Program-made: the position numbers and the translations under genes
DNA from: Fagopyrum homotropicum
Lineage: Eukaryota; Streptophyta; Magnoliopsida; Caryophyllales; Polygonaceae
Reading direction: 5' to 3'
Length of the DNA: 64,000 bases
NCBI GenBank assembly: GCA_033239125.1
Contig: BSWB01000005.1
Coordinates: 116,870,494-116,934,493, forward strand
The notes under the pieces: model-generated
Databases searched by the model: none
What the model saw: only the letters and a program-made list of their open reading frames with translations
What the model was told of the DNA's origin: nothing
Shown: positions 35,701 to 47,077 of the stretch, piece after piece
Layout of the letters: the number at the start of each line of letters is the position of its first letter
Numbering within the stretch: the stretch's first letter is position 1

Positions 35701-37758
35701 TTGATGAGCTCTATCCTTATTAAAGATCCTCTTAAGAAAGTTTTGAGTTTTAGTATGATGGAGGAAGGTACAGATGTCTTGTGTGATGCAGATGTGCGAA
35801 GCTTGGAAACATTGGAAGCAAATTCAGGAGCTAGATTTGATAAACTGATGCAGGAGAAGAAAAGCACATTAGGTTTCGGTCCCAGTTCCAGTACATCGAC
35901 CGAGACAATTTTCGGAGCAAGCGAGGTGATCTTATCTGAAGAACACATTGGTCACCCATCTCGGACAATGACCAAGATAGCAAGCGAGATGATGTCAACT
36001 AAGACTTCCATTAGTCCAGTACTTCGATCTAAGTCCTCTTCATTGGAGAAAGAAGGCACAGATCCACCTCTGAAAGCACCCCTTGTCTTAGAACTGAAAC
36101 CACTCCCGAATCACTTGAGGTATGCTTTCCTTGGTCCGGATTTTACTTATCCCGTCATTGTTAGTGCTTCTCTTTCTGAAAATGAGTTGTGTAAGTTGAT
36201 GCATGTACTGAGGAAACATATAAAGGCTTTGGGTTATACTATTGATGATCTTGTTGGTATTAAGTCTTCTCTTTGTATGCATAAGATACTAATGAAAGAC
36301 GATCATAAGACTTCACGGGAACCTCAAAGACTGTTAAATCCGATCATGAAAGAGATTGTGAAGAAGGAGATTCTTAAATTATTGGATGCAGGTATCATAT
36401 TTCCCATATCGGATAGAAAATAGGTGAGTCCGGTGCATGTAGTTCCAAAGAAGGGAGGGATGACCGTTGTGAAAAACAAGGACAACGAGTTGATTCCTAC
36501 TAGGACCGTTACGGGTTGGAGGATGTGCATTGATTATAGGAAGCTGAATGTGGCCACTCGAAAGGATCATTTCCCTCTTCCATTCATCAACCAAATGCTC
36601 GAACGGTTAGCACAACACTCCCATTTTTGCTATTTAGATGGTTATAGTGGCTTCTTTCAGATTCCTATCCATCCGGATGATCAAGAGAAGACCACTTTCA
36701 CTTGTTCATGGGGAACGTTCGCTTAGCGGAGGATGCCATTTGGATTGTGTAACACACCTGCTACTTTTCAGCGTCGTATGATGACTATATTTTCCGAGTA
36801 TGTTGAGGAGATCATGGAGGTATTCATGTATGAATTTTCGGTATATGGTTCCTCTTTGATAATTGTTTGGCTAACCTTTCTCTAGTGTTACAACGTTGTG
36901 AAGACACTAATCTTGTTTTGAATTGGGAGAAGTGTCACTTCATGGTTAGCGAAGGAATTATTTTAGGACACCTCGTTTCCAACCGAGGTATCGAGGTCGA
37001 TCGAGCTAAGATCAAGACTATTGAAAAACTTCCTCCCCCTTGTTCAGTTAAGGGTGTGCGGAGTTTTCTAGTGTATGCAGGTTTCTACAGGAGGTTCATC
37101 AAGGATTTCTCTATATTATCTAAACCGCTCACTAATCTTTTGAATAAGGATGTTGTTTTTGAGTTTTCGCAGGAATGCCTCGATGCTTTTTACAAGATAA
37201 AGGAAGCGTTGATTACCGCTCCCATCAGTCAACCTCCCGATTGGACCTTGCCCTTTGAGATGATTTGTGATGCTAGTGATGTGGCTGTAGGAGCGGTACT
37301 TGGACAGAAGAAGGATGGTCGGACCAACGCCATTTACTATGCTAACAAGATGTTATATGACTCAACTAAACTACGCCACCACCGAAAAGGAGCTTTTGGC
37401 AGTTGTTTATACATTTGAGAAATTTCGCTTTTACTTAGTGGGAGCGAAAGTTATTGTTTACACTGACCACGCAACTATTCGTTACTTGCGGGCTAAGAAA
37501 GATGCAAAGCCGCACCTTATTCATTGGATTCTCTTGCTTCAAGGGTTTGACCTAGAGATTCACGATAAGAAGGGTTCCGAGAATTCCGTGGATCACCTCA
37601 GCCGACTACTTCCTATCTCGCTTGAGAATGATGACCTACCCATTGATGACTCGTTTTCCGATGAACACTTGCATTTTATGGAGCATTGGATGAAATCTTT
37701 TGTTTCTCCCCATGATGAAGATGAAGTATGGGGTGAGGACACCTTACACCTTGTTTGA
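35701..37758 (+). pseudogene. Athila-like reverse transcriptase and RNase H, inactivated
   Basis: Protease-RT linker, then RT motifs WRMCIDYRKLNVATRKDHFP, FCYLDGYSGFFQIPIHP and MPFGLCNTPATFQR, then LPPPCSVKGVRSFLVYAGFY and RNase H (DASDVAVGAVLGQ, TTEKELLAVVYTFEKFR, VYTDHATIRYL). Breaks: TAG at 36421, TAG at 36724 (after TCSWGTFA), a frameshift near 36850-36870 and another near 37370. The catalytic pair expected near 36830 reads Tyr-Glu instead of Asp-Asp, so the polymerase is dead. Integrase does not follow. Confidence 0.85.
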
Positions 37759-39422
37759 GGATGACGTACGGTCCAGCTAGCGACCTTAAACCAAGCGCTT
37801 CTTGGGAGGCAACCCGAGGTATTGCTTTCTTTTCCCTTTTATAGCTTAGTTTAGATAGTTTGCTTGTGTTTTGTGTGTCCTCCTAGACAGGAATCAGGTG
37901 ATCTCTAAAAAGAAATTACAACTCAAGAGCTGCATGGAAGGGCAGACATTAGAGAGATTGAGAAGACGGAGTTTGACTGAGATACATCTCGGATGCTGTC
38001 AGAGCGCCTCGGACCGAGATGTTCTTCACCAACCGAGATGTAGTTCAGCTTATGTCCGGTGAGTACTTGTTGCTCATGACTTATATTTGACCCATTGGGA
38101 CAATGTGCCCCAAGTATGGGGTATTTGTATTATTTGACCTACTTGCTATGGTTGTATGACTCTTTGGATATTATTGTCTTATTTGGCTTTACGTGTTTAT
38201 CTGTCATTACATGCATACATACATGTTTCTGTTTGAGAAAAACGTCAAAAACTAAAAAAAAAATTTGGCTCGACCGAGACGTTCTTGGCCAAACGAGGTC
38301 GTGAAAACCGAGGCACATCTCGGTTGAACACCTCGACCGAGATGGGTTTTTAACTGAAAGATTTTCGAAACGTTTTGTGCTTCTGTTCTGGATATGACCT
38401 CGATAAAGATATTTGTTTGCAGATTGGTTTTGAAATTTTTATATGCTCGAAAGGTTTTATGATATGTTTAAGTTGCTAAATGCTTTGTTTGAAATTCTAG
38501 CATGTTTAATACTTTGTTTTTATCAAAATTATGTTGGATTTGAAGGTTGACACCACATTATGAGTTCTCTCACATTCTTCCTAGGATGATTAAGGCACTT
38601 CATTCTCTTCTTCTTCTTGATCATGCTTTAGCCCTCATATACATATTTGCCTCCCTTTACCTATCCGGGAATTTGGATGCAGTTGATGAAAAGCGTGTGA
38701 AGTGAAGTTGAGATCTTGGTTGAAAGTGTTAGAAAGAAACAAATTAGGTTTGGGGACGTTGATCTTGATGATGAATAACTCGACACCATTCACATAGCCG
38801 GGTGTTTGTGTCTTGCCAAAGTCGGATTGATCGATAGTCCTAACGGGTCATGTTATGTGCATCAAGGGTTTGAGGCATCTCGAGAAATTGATGATCGCTG
38901 ATCTCCTAGGCTTCGGTTATTATGCACCTCTGTCCATTTCCCCAAAAAGTAAAGTAAAAAGTGAAAATAAGCAAAGCTTATTGGTGGAAGATGTTGTGAT
39001 TCAAAGAAAGTGAAGAAAAGATCCTATTCCCGGATTCTAGCACCACATTACCCTATATACATCCCACCCTGACACGTTTCTTGACCTCTTTTGGAAACCC
39101 TTGAGACCTCGAGTATGTTGATTGACTTGGTGGTTTAAACTGAATTATACATGATTGATTTTGATAAATATGATTTATTATGCATTCTATGATTTTATGC
39201 AAAGATGAACAACTTTCTTATATTTATAAAATGTTTTGATCATGTCTTGATTTTATTTGCCATGAAGCATTCTCTTAGGGTGATCTATGAATGGAGCACG
39301 CCACCAAAAGGTTTTGAAGTGTTTTTCATTGATCTTTTTGATGACTTTTATAATCCATTCTATCTTGTATCTAAGATTTGGATCTTGCTTGGGGACAAGC
39401 AAGGAACAAGTATGGGGTATTT
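37759..39422 (+). other. Athila-like 3' internal region and polypurine tract
   Basis: Non-coding. Begins with AAACCAAGCGCTTCTTGGGA and contains A/G-rich AAAAAGTAAAGTAAAAAGTG (about 38944); just before the 3' LTR is GGGGACAAGCAAGGAACAAG then TATGGGGTATTT, the likely polypurine tract. No integrase, env-like or other ORF. Confidence 0.6.
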
Positions 39423-41204
39423 TGATAACATGTATTATAGTCTATATTTTGGGATTAGTTTGGACGTTTTATCTTCATAAATCTACATGTATGGATGTAT
39501 ATTCTCTGATCATTATGTTGTTTTGTTTACATTTGCGAGAATCGAGGTCTACATCTAGTTTTGTTGTGATTGTAGGGAAAATGGCACATTTTGGAACAAA
39601 ATGGAGCTAAAAGAGCTAAGGAGTCATTGGAGCTACATTATGGAGCATTGAGGAGCTACAGTAAAGGCTCAGGAAGCATGGAAATGGAATGGAAGATTAA
39701 TTTTGGACCAAATTAGAGAGATTTACACTCAGTTGAGACTCACCTAGGTTGGCTACAGTGCCACCTCGACCGAGGTGATCTTCAGGACAGGCTGGACCAA
39801 GGCAAATATTATAACGGCCATAAGATCTTTATTTTTGGCTGAGATCTTCTATTTTTGGAAAGTGAATTTTCTATATTTTAGGATGATTTTCTGGATGGAA
39901 GCATATCTTTTTGGCTGATTTATTTGGAAGATTGGAAGATATTCTAAGGAAGGAAATTGTCTTTAAAGATATTTTTATCTTAGGAAGGTGATTCTCCTAT
40001 ATAAAGAGGTGTATTTTCTAGAAAGAAATTATCTCGGCATCAGGGATATCTTGGAGCTGCAGTTCTCCAGAGTTGAAGGAAGTTTGGAAGAAATTTTAGA
40101 TGGTTGAAGATCAAGGAAGGAAGGAAGCTAGTTTGAAGGAAGGTTGAAGGCGTTTAAGGAAGTTGTAAGATTTTCTTAGTTTGATTTGATTTGTTGTCTT
40201 TCTGATTGTGATTGAGGGACGTAGTTTGATTGTTTGTTTAATTGTTTGATTGAGTTATTAAGACCTTTGTGTTAAGGTTTTCTTGTTTGAATATTGATTA
40301 TTGTTTTCTTATATATTTGATTATTGTTATCATGATGATTGTTGGCTAAGTTCTTTATGCGATTCTAGGGTGATTGGCTGGAAGTTGTGGGGAAGACGAT
40401 GAAAGAATGAGCCTTTATCCCAGTGGACCATGAAAGCTCGAGCCTTTACCTTAACGGACGAACACCTCGGTCAGTCGTGAAACATCTCGAACGAGATGGT
40501 ACATGAACTGAGCGAGGCGAGACCTTTCCTGATCCTTATTTGATTTGAGGTTTCAGTTTGCCAAATTCTATCCTTGTTATACATAGGCTGGTTCAACGCA
40601 AGCCTAGGATGAGACTTACCCGGTGATTCCTTTGTTTGTATACCCAAGATCATGAGTGTAGGTAATAAAGATTTATCCTTTATTGGGGTTTAAGTGTGTC
40701 TTCATCCTATCTTTGAGAGTTAACCTGAAACTTACCCGGTAAAGGTTGATTCTATCCCCTTGGGTGGTGTGTTGGTTTGAGATTATAGTTCCTTTCCTTA
40801 GTACCTTGAGACTTACCCGGTGAGAAGATCTTTGGTTTGGGATAGTGAGTAGTGAGACTTACCCGGTGATCTATTTCCACCTTAGAAACACCTTCCCTTT
40901 GCAAACCTCAGCTTTGTCCACGTTATCCTTTGAGATCTTGAGTCGGAACAACAATTGGATGCTTTAATCTCTAGAATCCGCATTTTCTTTATTTACCTGG
41001 TTATTACATCATCTTTAATATCTTTGCTTTGTTGCTTGGTTTTAATTAACAACCTGAATTACCGATCTTTGTTTCACCATAGTCCATGTGTTCGACCTTG
41101 GAATTCTTGCTTTTATTACAATCGATTCGTACAATGCGGGTTCACTTATTGCAATTATTCTTGGTATAAATATTAAAGCTTGCACACACCTTTTGGAGCG
41201 AACA
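39423..41204 (+). repeat. 3' LTR of the Athila-like element
   Basis: TGATAACATG...GCGAACA. It carries a TATA box TATATAAAG at 39998-40006, reduced to TATTAAAG in the 5' LTR, and four GACTTACCCGGT repeats (40613-40870), which also occur in the 5' LTR near 32590, 32706, 32786 and 32833. Confidence 0.85.
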
Positions 41205-42070
41205 ATGACCAAGACCAATATGAATCTGGGTCCGATAAAGAAGAAGAGCCTGATAAGTCCACCTTATTGATTGGTAGAGAGGGTAGTGATAGTGAACTTG
41301 AATTTGAAAATGGAACATGTTTACTTACTAGTAAGATTGTGGATAACTCTTGTAATAAACCGAACACTATTGACATTGTTCCTCTTCATAACAATTCCAC
41401 TGATTTCATAGATACAACTAATGAGGTCTTGTAGGAAGAAGAGCCGAAATTTTTGGCTAAAGAAGTAGAAGAAAAGCACGAGATTACCCCTGAATTTCGT
41501 GATCGTAATGTTGAAAATAATTGCTCTTATGATTAATGATCCTATGTATATAAATGATCTTACTATTGCTGAATTTATTTCACCTATTGCATCTCATAAT
41601 GAAGCTACCATATCTCCTAAATGAATAAAGTATATGTACATTCATGCGACATACGGTCTATGGCCCATAACAACACACACAAAGTACACTAGAGAGGCAT
41701 GTAATCCTCATGACATACAAACTACCTGAAACTGGACAAACAAAAATTACATCCAAAACCGGCACAACTCATGATCGTTTTGTGGAATCTTGATGGATCC
41801 ATATTCATATGATTGCTTTGTGGAATTGTCTTAACTATCATGCATTTATCAACACCTTCTACACCACTATTTTTTTTTTGGTGGGTGGGTGGGTGAGTGG
41901 GTATTCTAGATCTCTTTGAGAAAAATTTGCTAATATCTGAGTTGGATCTTTAGTCTACACCTTAACCGAATCATCAATATTCTGATAACATATTTTCATG
42001 TTATTATTTTAGAAGTGTTTTTATGTGTATTTTCTAGTTTGGCATGAAATAGACATCTACATCTTAGCTT
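41205..42070 (+). pseudogene. End of copy A of the old gag-pro element
   Basis: Resumes the gag relic after the Athila-like insertion: YESGSDKEEEPDKSTLLIG, GSDSELEFENGTCLLTSK, then a stop and EEEPKFLAKEVEEKHEITPE. The post-knuckle acidic segment is typical of gypsy gag-protease junctions. The 3' part is non-coding and ends in sequence resembling an LTR start (TGATAACATATTTTCATG at 41981), a poly-T and a GGTG repeat. Confidence 0.7.
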
Positions 42071-43655
42071 ATACCTTAAACAAGGTTTAATGAGTGCAGA
42101 AGAAGCATATAGTGCCATGTAAATGGAAATGGTCCGAGTTGATGTCTACAAAGAAGAATAATACACAATGGCAAGATATATAAGGATTTTACACCCTTCA
42201 CTTTCTAGTGAGGTAGACCTATACACCTATGCTAACATGAAAAACTTTCTACATTTAGCAAACTGGTTTGAAGGGAAGGTTAAGGCAAGGAATTAAGACA
42301 GGACAAGTGCACAAACATAGAGGACAAATCCTAGTTGGGACCCACCTTCATCAACCCATGATCTAGGACCCTCTAGCCGAACCTACCCACAATCAGTTGC
42401 ATCTCCAACACCTTCAACCCCCATCCTAATATTTTAGGGAAGTACTTCTTCTAATCCTAGCTCCTAGAGCTAGAGATGTTACTTGCTTTAAATTCCAAGG
42501 GAAATGACACATGATGAGAGATTTCCCTAAAAATGGACCTTAATAATTAATGAACAAGGACAATATGAATCTGGGTCCGATAAAGAAGAAGAGCCCGATA
42601 AATCCACCTATTGATTGATAGAGAGGGTAGCGATAGTGAACTTGAATTTGGAAATGGAACATGTTTACTTACTAGTAAGATTGTGGATAACTCTTGTAAT
42701 AAACCGAACACTATTGACATTGTTGCTCTTCATAACAATTCCGCTGATTTCATAGATACCACTAATGAGGTTTTGTAGGAAGAAGAGCTAAAATGTTTGG
42801 CTAAATAAGTAGAAGAAAAGCATGAGATTACCCCTGAATTTCGTGATCTTAATGTTGAAATTATTGCACTACAAAAAATAATTACTTTTGCGACGGAACT
42901 TTGCGTCGTCTAAAAGCGCTTTTGCCGTCGCAAATGGTCATTTGCGTCGGCGTTGCGTCGGCAAATCCGCCGTCGCCAAAAGGGTCGTCGCAAAAGGTTG
43001 TTGCGACGGCAAAATGTTGTCGTAACTTTTTTGCGATGGTTGTTTGCGACGGCAGTTCCCGTCGCAAATTTATTTATAGAAATTAAAAAAAAAAATTATA
43101 TCTGCGACAACAGAAATTGCCGTCACATATTTAATCAACAAAATTATTTAAAAAAATGAAATCTAACTAATCAACGATACAAATTATGAAGAAATATAAA
43201 TAATCAATGATACAAATTATGAAGAAATATAAATAATCAATTATACAAATTAATTGAAATAAAAAAAATAATATGCTTATAAAAAAAAATTATGCGTAAC
43301 AAAAAACCCACACTAACTAATTAGACATTTCTAATTTCCTATTTATTCACATCATTGTTGTGTCCATAGATATGTAATAGCTTCACATGCTTCTTCCACT
43401 CTTGAGTAGCATCTCCAATGACATTTTAGTGCGCCTATGACAACAAGATCATCAAGCCCAAAATAAGACATTACAGATTTATAGGATGTTATTGTTATTT
43501 GCAATAGGTGACACATCATAATCTATTAGCAATCGTGGAAATGATCATATACTTCATTACAACAAACAGCAAAATGACATAATAGTATGTCATTGATGAA
43601 TTACACTAATTTGAATATCACACATAAACAAGCCAATGACATCTTTGAAACTTAC

Positions 43656-43727
43656 AAGAGTTTGAGATTTGTGAGATTGCCTATCTCTTTTGGTATACTC
43701 CCTCCTATATTGTTCCACATAAAATTC
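43656..43727 (-). pseudogene. Captured 72-bp leucine-rich-repeat exon
   Basis: Between a TTGTAG acceptor and a GTAAGT donor, the minus strand encodes NFMWNNIGGSIPKEIGNL then TNLKLL, one plant-type LRR (N-x-I-x-G-x-IP-x-x-IGNL). An exon of exactly 72 bp is the standard unit of plant LRR receptor kinase genes. A following minus-strand segment (about 43420-43350) reads GDATQEWKKHVKLLHIYG and is not recognised. Confidence 0.7.
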
Positions 43728-44753
43728 CTACAACACAAAAAAAATTGGAAGGAAATCAGTAAATGAAGATGTACACACTACAAGAGCAGCCAACAAGCGC
43801 AATAGTCTTTTTCTATAATAAAAATACTTACATTTTGTGTCCTGGAGCTAGTTATTATATACAAAGCTCAAAACTCAAATCCTTTTATTCTTAAAGTTCC
43901 AAATTAATTATTAATCTTCTATAGTAATTTATTAAAGATGAAAATGATTATATTGTATATGTGTAAAATTTTCGTATATATATTATGAGAACCAATCATT
44001 CAAGTGAGTCCATCAAGGGATCTTGTAAGGAAGGATCCCACCCACTTAGCTATAAAAAAATATGTTCATTTTCTTTATTATATTTTTTTTAAAAATGAAA
44101 GGATGGTTTGAATGATATTGGTTAGTTTCCTGGTGTGGGTGGACACCATTGAGTTGCACAGTAAAGCTCATCTAAAACACCTGGTGTGTATTATATGCAA
44201 TGGTTTGTAAACCATGAATTAGTTTGATAAATTTGAGTTACCCTATATATTCTGAACCTTTAACTATATTGAAAGAAGAGAATTAAAAAATAGAGAAAAA
44301 GAAAGAAAGATTAAAACAAGAAAGAATGATCCACCTGTTTGTCAGAAGTAATGTAGACTGGTATTGAAAATGAGCAGTAGTTGGGCCTCCGCACGTGAGC
44401 AATACCTGGAACTCTTAAGCGTAAGCTTCTCTTCAGTATAAGCCTCTTTAAGTTATTAGCCCTAAAACTCTACATTTTTCTATGTTTTACCCATGTTTTT
44501 AACCATATTTGGGTGGTGAAAGTGCAGGAGGTGATTCTTTTGTGTATGGGCATATGGAGGCAACTAAAAAGATACATTATTCTGACCTTCATAGCTGGAC
44601 TAGTGCCGCTTCTTGCATCCCACAATATCAGGCAAGAATCATCTCCAGCACTACAGAACTCTTGTGAGCTTCATTTGCATTCACAAAAGAATAGAAAAAT
44701 AGAGTCAAAACTAAGGAAATGAAAACATACTCCCATAAGAATCTATTCAATTT

Positions 44754-45242
44754 ACAAACTGAGACATAACCTTGTACCGGTACAACCTGAGGCAGATCTA
44801 TACCCTCCCATAAGAATCTATAACAAGTCAAAACTCATCAAAAAGAAAAGCTTATGCAATTTCACCAATCTTGAAAAAAAATGGCAATACCTGAAGAACA
44901 GCCAAACAGTTGAATTCTTTTCTATTCAACCTACAGCCAGGAGCCTCAAAAGCAAGGACAAAACGTGTAATATAGGGATAGTAAAGACAAATTTCAGATT
45001 TATAACTAATCATGGTCAAAAAAAACTTGAAGATTGAAAATTTAACAAGAATTAAGCAAATTAATTGTACACACCCCAAAACCAGCTTGACAACGGTAGT
45101 CACCGCCAACATACATAGAAATTGGAGCCTTGGGGCAAGGAACAACAGGCAAGTTGGATAAAAGTGGTTCAGCAATGGAAACCAGATATTCGTGGTCCAC
45201 ACCAAACCCGGCCAGTATTGTCCTAGATGTTGTGTAGTTCTC
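44754..45242 (-). pseudogene. Captured fragment of mitochondrial processing peptidase alpha
   Basis: Exon 45242-45075 (168 bp, open) reads ENYTTSRTILAGFGVDHE, LVSIAEPLLSNLP and ISMYVGGDYRCQ; a second, about 44970-44891, reads RFVLAFEAPGCRLNRKE and LAVLQ with a GT donor; a third, about 44817-44754, is a decayed ILMGG-glycine-rich-loop-like piece. Order and content follow MPP-alpha/core-2 M16 proteins, which cleave mitochondrial presequences with MPP-beta. The acceptor of the second exon seems lost (TTACAC). Confidence 0.75.
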
Positions 45243-46966
45243 CTGCAGTTCTAGCAAAAATGTATGAATAAGAGATTTTATTATGATATATAAGGGTTAA
45301 GATTAATGTATGACGATAACAACAAACTTTGACGCCTTCAAGTGCAAGCTGAATACAATTAAATAACTCGTATCATGTGCTTACACAAAGTAGAAAAAGG
45401 TAGATTGCAAGCTGATAAGTTTGCAAACTGTCCAACATTGATGTGTTCATCAAGGTCAACACAATGATTGTTTCTAGTAAAATTATAGTAAGACCACTGG
45501 AACATTGTCTAGCTACCTGCACTAATCAAAACAGACCACACACTAGATATTAAATTAATCTAGACATGAAAAATCAAATTTAGCTACTCTAACCATCATA
45601 TATTATTAAGTAGATTAAGGTAATAATGGAACACAAACTTGCATCTCAACCTACCCCTCACAAACCAAGTCAATGTCAGTAGAAACATATTAGAGAAAAT
45701 TACATCCACCTAGCCATCTAGTTTTACAATTACCATATCTTAACACCAGCAATCAAGCAATCCTTCTAGCTCAACACAAAAGGAGATTCACTTGTTAAAA
45801 TGGATTTGAAAAGCAAGCATCTCAACAGTCAAACCTCAAAATTGCAAATTAGCGTAAATATTTTCACAACTTCAGAATTCCAAATCCAATTGTGTACTCC
45901 GAGACTGGACGGTGTTAGTGGCGTGGGAAGCTAGCGTCGTTTTGTTGATTGAGCAACGGTCATGGAAGACAATGTAGAAAAGGGGATTCTTCCCTAATTT
46001 TCGAGAGCCTTCTATCAAAAATTCAGATTCCCTAATTTTATACAATTGGTTAGGGTTACTCTCAAAAACTCAAATTACACAAAGAGAAATGGACATACTG
46101 CATATGAAGTTGTCGTTCGGTGCCCGTTGAGTCCGGTGTTGGGTGAGAGAGGATCGAATTGAGAGTCGGCGGAGTTGTGTGGTTAAAGGGAGAGAAATGA
46201 TCAAATTTGAAGAGGAGGTGCACTTAAATACACAACGACCAATCTAGAAGAAGACAAGTAGAATGAGGATGAATTAGTATCAAACCAAAATACACTAACA
46301 CTAACGAAGAGAAGAGAAAAGTTGCGTGAAAGAGGAGAAGAGAAAGGCTGTGTGGAAGAGAGAACGATGGACCAACTAGGGTTATGATTTTTCCGTTTAT
46401 GTTTCTAAATAAAAAAAGGTCAAAATATTATCAAATAAAAAAAAATTATATGCATAGATTATTAGCGACGGGGTAGCTTGCCGACGCAAACGAACGACGG
46501 TCACGCGAGTTGTCTTTGGCCGTCGCAAAAATCATCATTGGCGTCGGTAAATAACTGCCGTCGCAAAATCTCGTCGCAAATCTAATTATTTTTTGTAGTG
46601 TTGCTCTTATGATTAATGATCCTATGCATATAAATGATCTTACTATCGCTGAATTTATTTCACCTATTGTATCTCATAATGAAGTTATCATATCTCCTAA
46701 ATGAACAAAGTATATGTACATTCATGCGACCTGTGGTCTATGACCCATAACAACACAAACAAAGTACACTAGAAAGGCATGTAATCCTCATGAACATACA
46801 AACTACCCTACTACCCTGAAACTGAACAAACTGAAAATACATCCAATATCGGCGTACAACTCATGATCGCTTTGTGAATCTTGATGGATCCATATTCATA
46901 TGATCGCTTTGGGGAATCGTCTCAACTATCATGCATTTATCTACACTTTCTACACCATTATTTGTG

Positions 46967-46997
46967 TGGGTGGGTGGGTGGGTGGGGGGTGGGGGGG
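46967..46997 (+). repeat. (GGGT)n / G-run tract, G-quadruplex prone
   Basis: Five GGGT units followed by longer G runs. The copy A equivalent at 41880-41903 is shorter and less regular, so the tract changed length after the duplication. Confidence 0.8.
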
Positions 46998-47077
46998 TAA
47001 TTCTAGATCTCTTTGAGAAAAATTTGCTAATATCTGAGTTGGATCTTTAGTCTACATCTTAACCGAACCATCAATAT

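Larger units (their letters stand above)
27377..41204 (+). mobile_element. Athila-like Ty3/gypsy retrotransposon, 13.8 kb including a nested CACTA
   Basis: Bounded by the 5-bp duplication ATGAC (27372-27376 and 41205-41209). 5' LTR 27377-33176 (about 1.76 kb once the CACTA is removed; its terminal TG has become CG), 3' LTR 39423-41204 (1.78 kb). An Asp-tRNA-type primer site, gag, aspartic protease, reverse transcriptase and RNase H follow in the Athila order. Integrase and any env-like ORF are missing; the RNase H end runs directly into the CAAGCGCTTCTTGGGAGGCA region that usually follows pol. The LTRs differ at a few percent of positions by eye. Stops and shifts in gag and RT make it non-autonomous. 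Confidence 0.85.
42867..46600. mobile_element. Second Pack-CACTA element, with LRR and MPP-alpha fragments
   Basis: Ends CACTACAAAAAATAATTA and its exact inverse TAATTATTTTTTGTAGTG; TSD TTG at 42864-42866 and 46601-46603, with the empty site preserved in copy A near 41517. The subterminal repeats are TTGCGACGG/CCGTCGCAA-type words (42893-43120 and 46465-46585). No transposase was seen. On the minus strand it carries one leucine-rich-repeat exon and MPP-alpha exons; 45890-46380 looks like a gene leader. A further exon-like stretch near 44337-44420 (minus, RRPNYCSFSIPVYITSDKQ) is unidentified. Confidence 0.88.
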
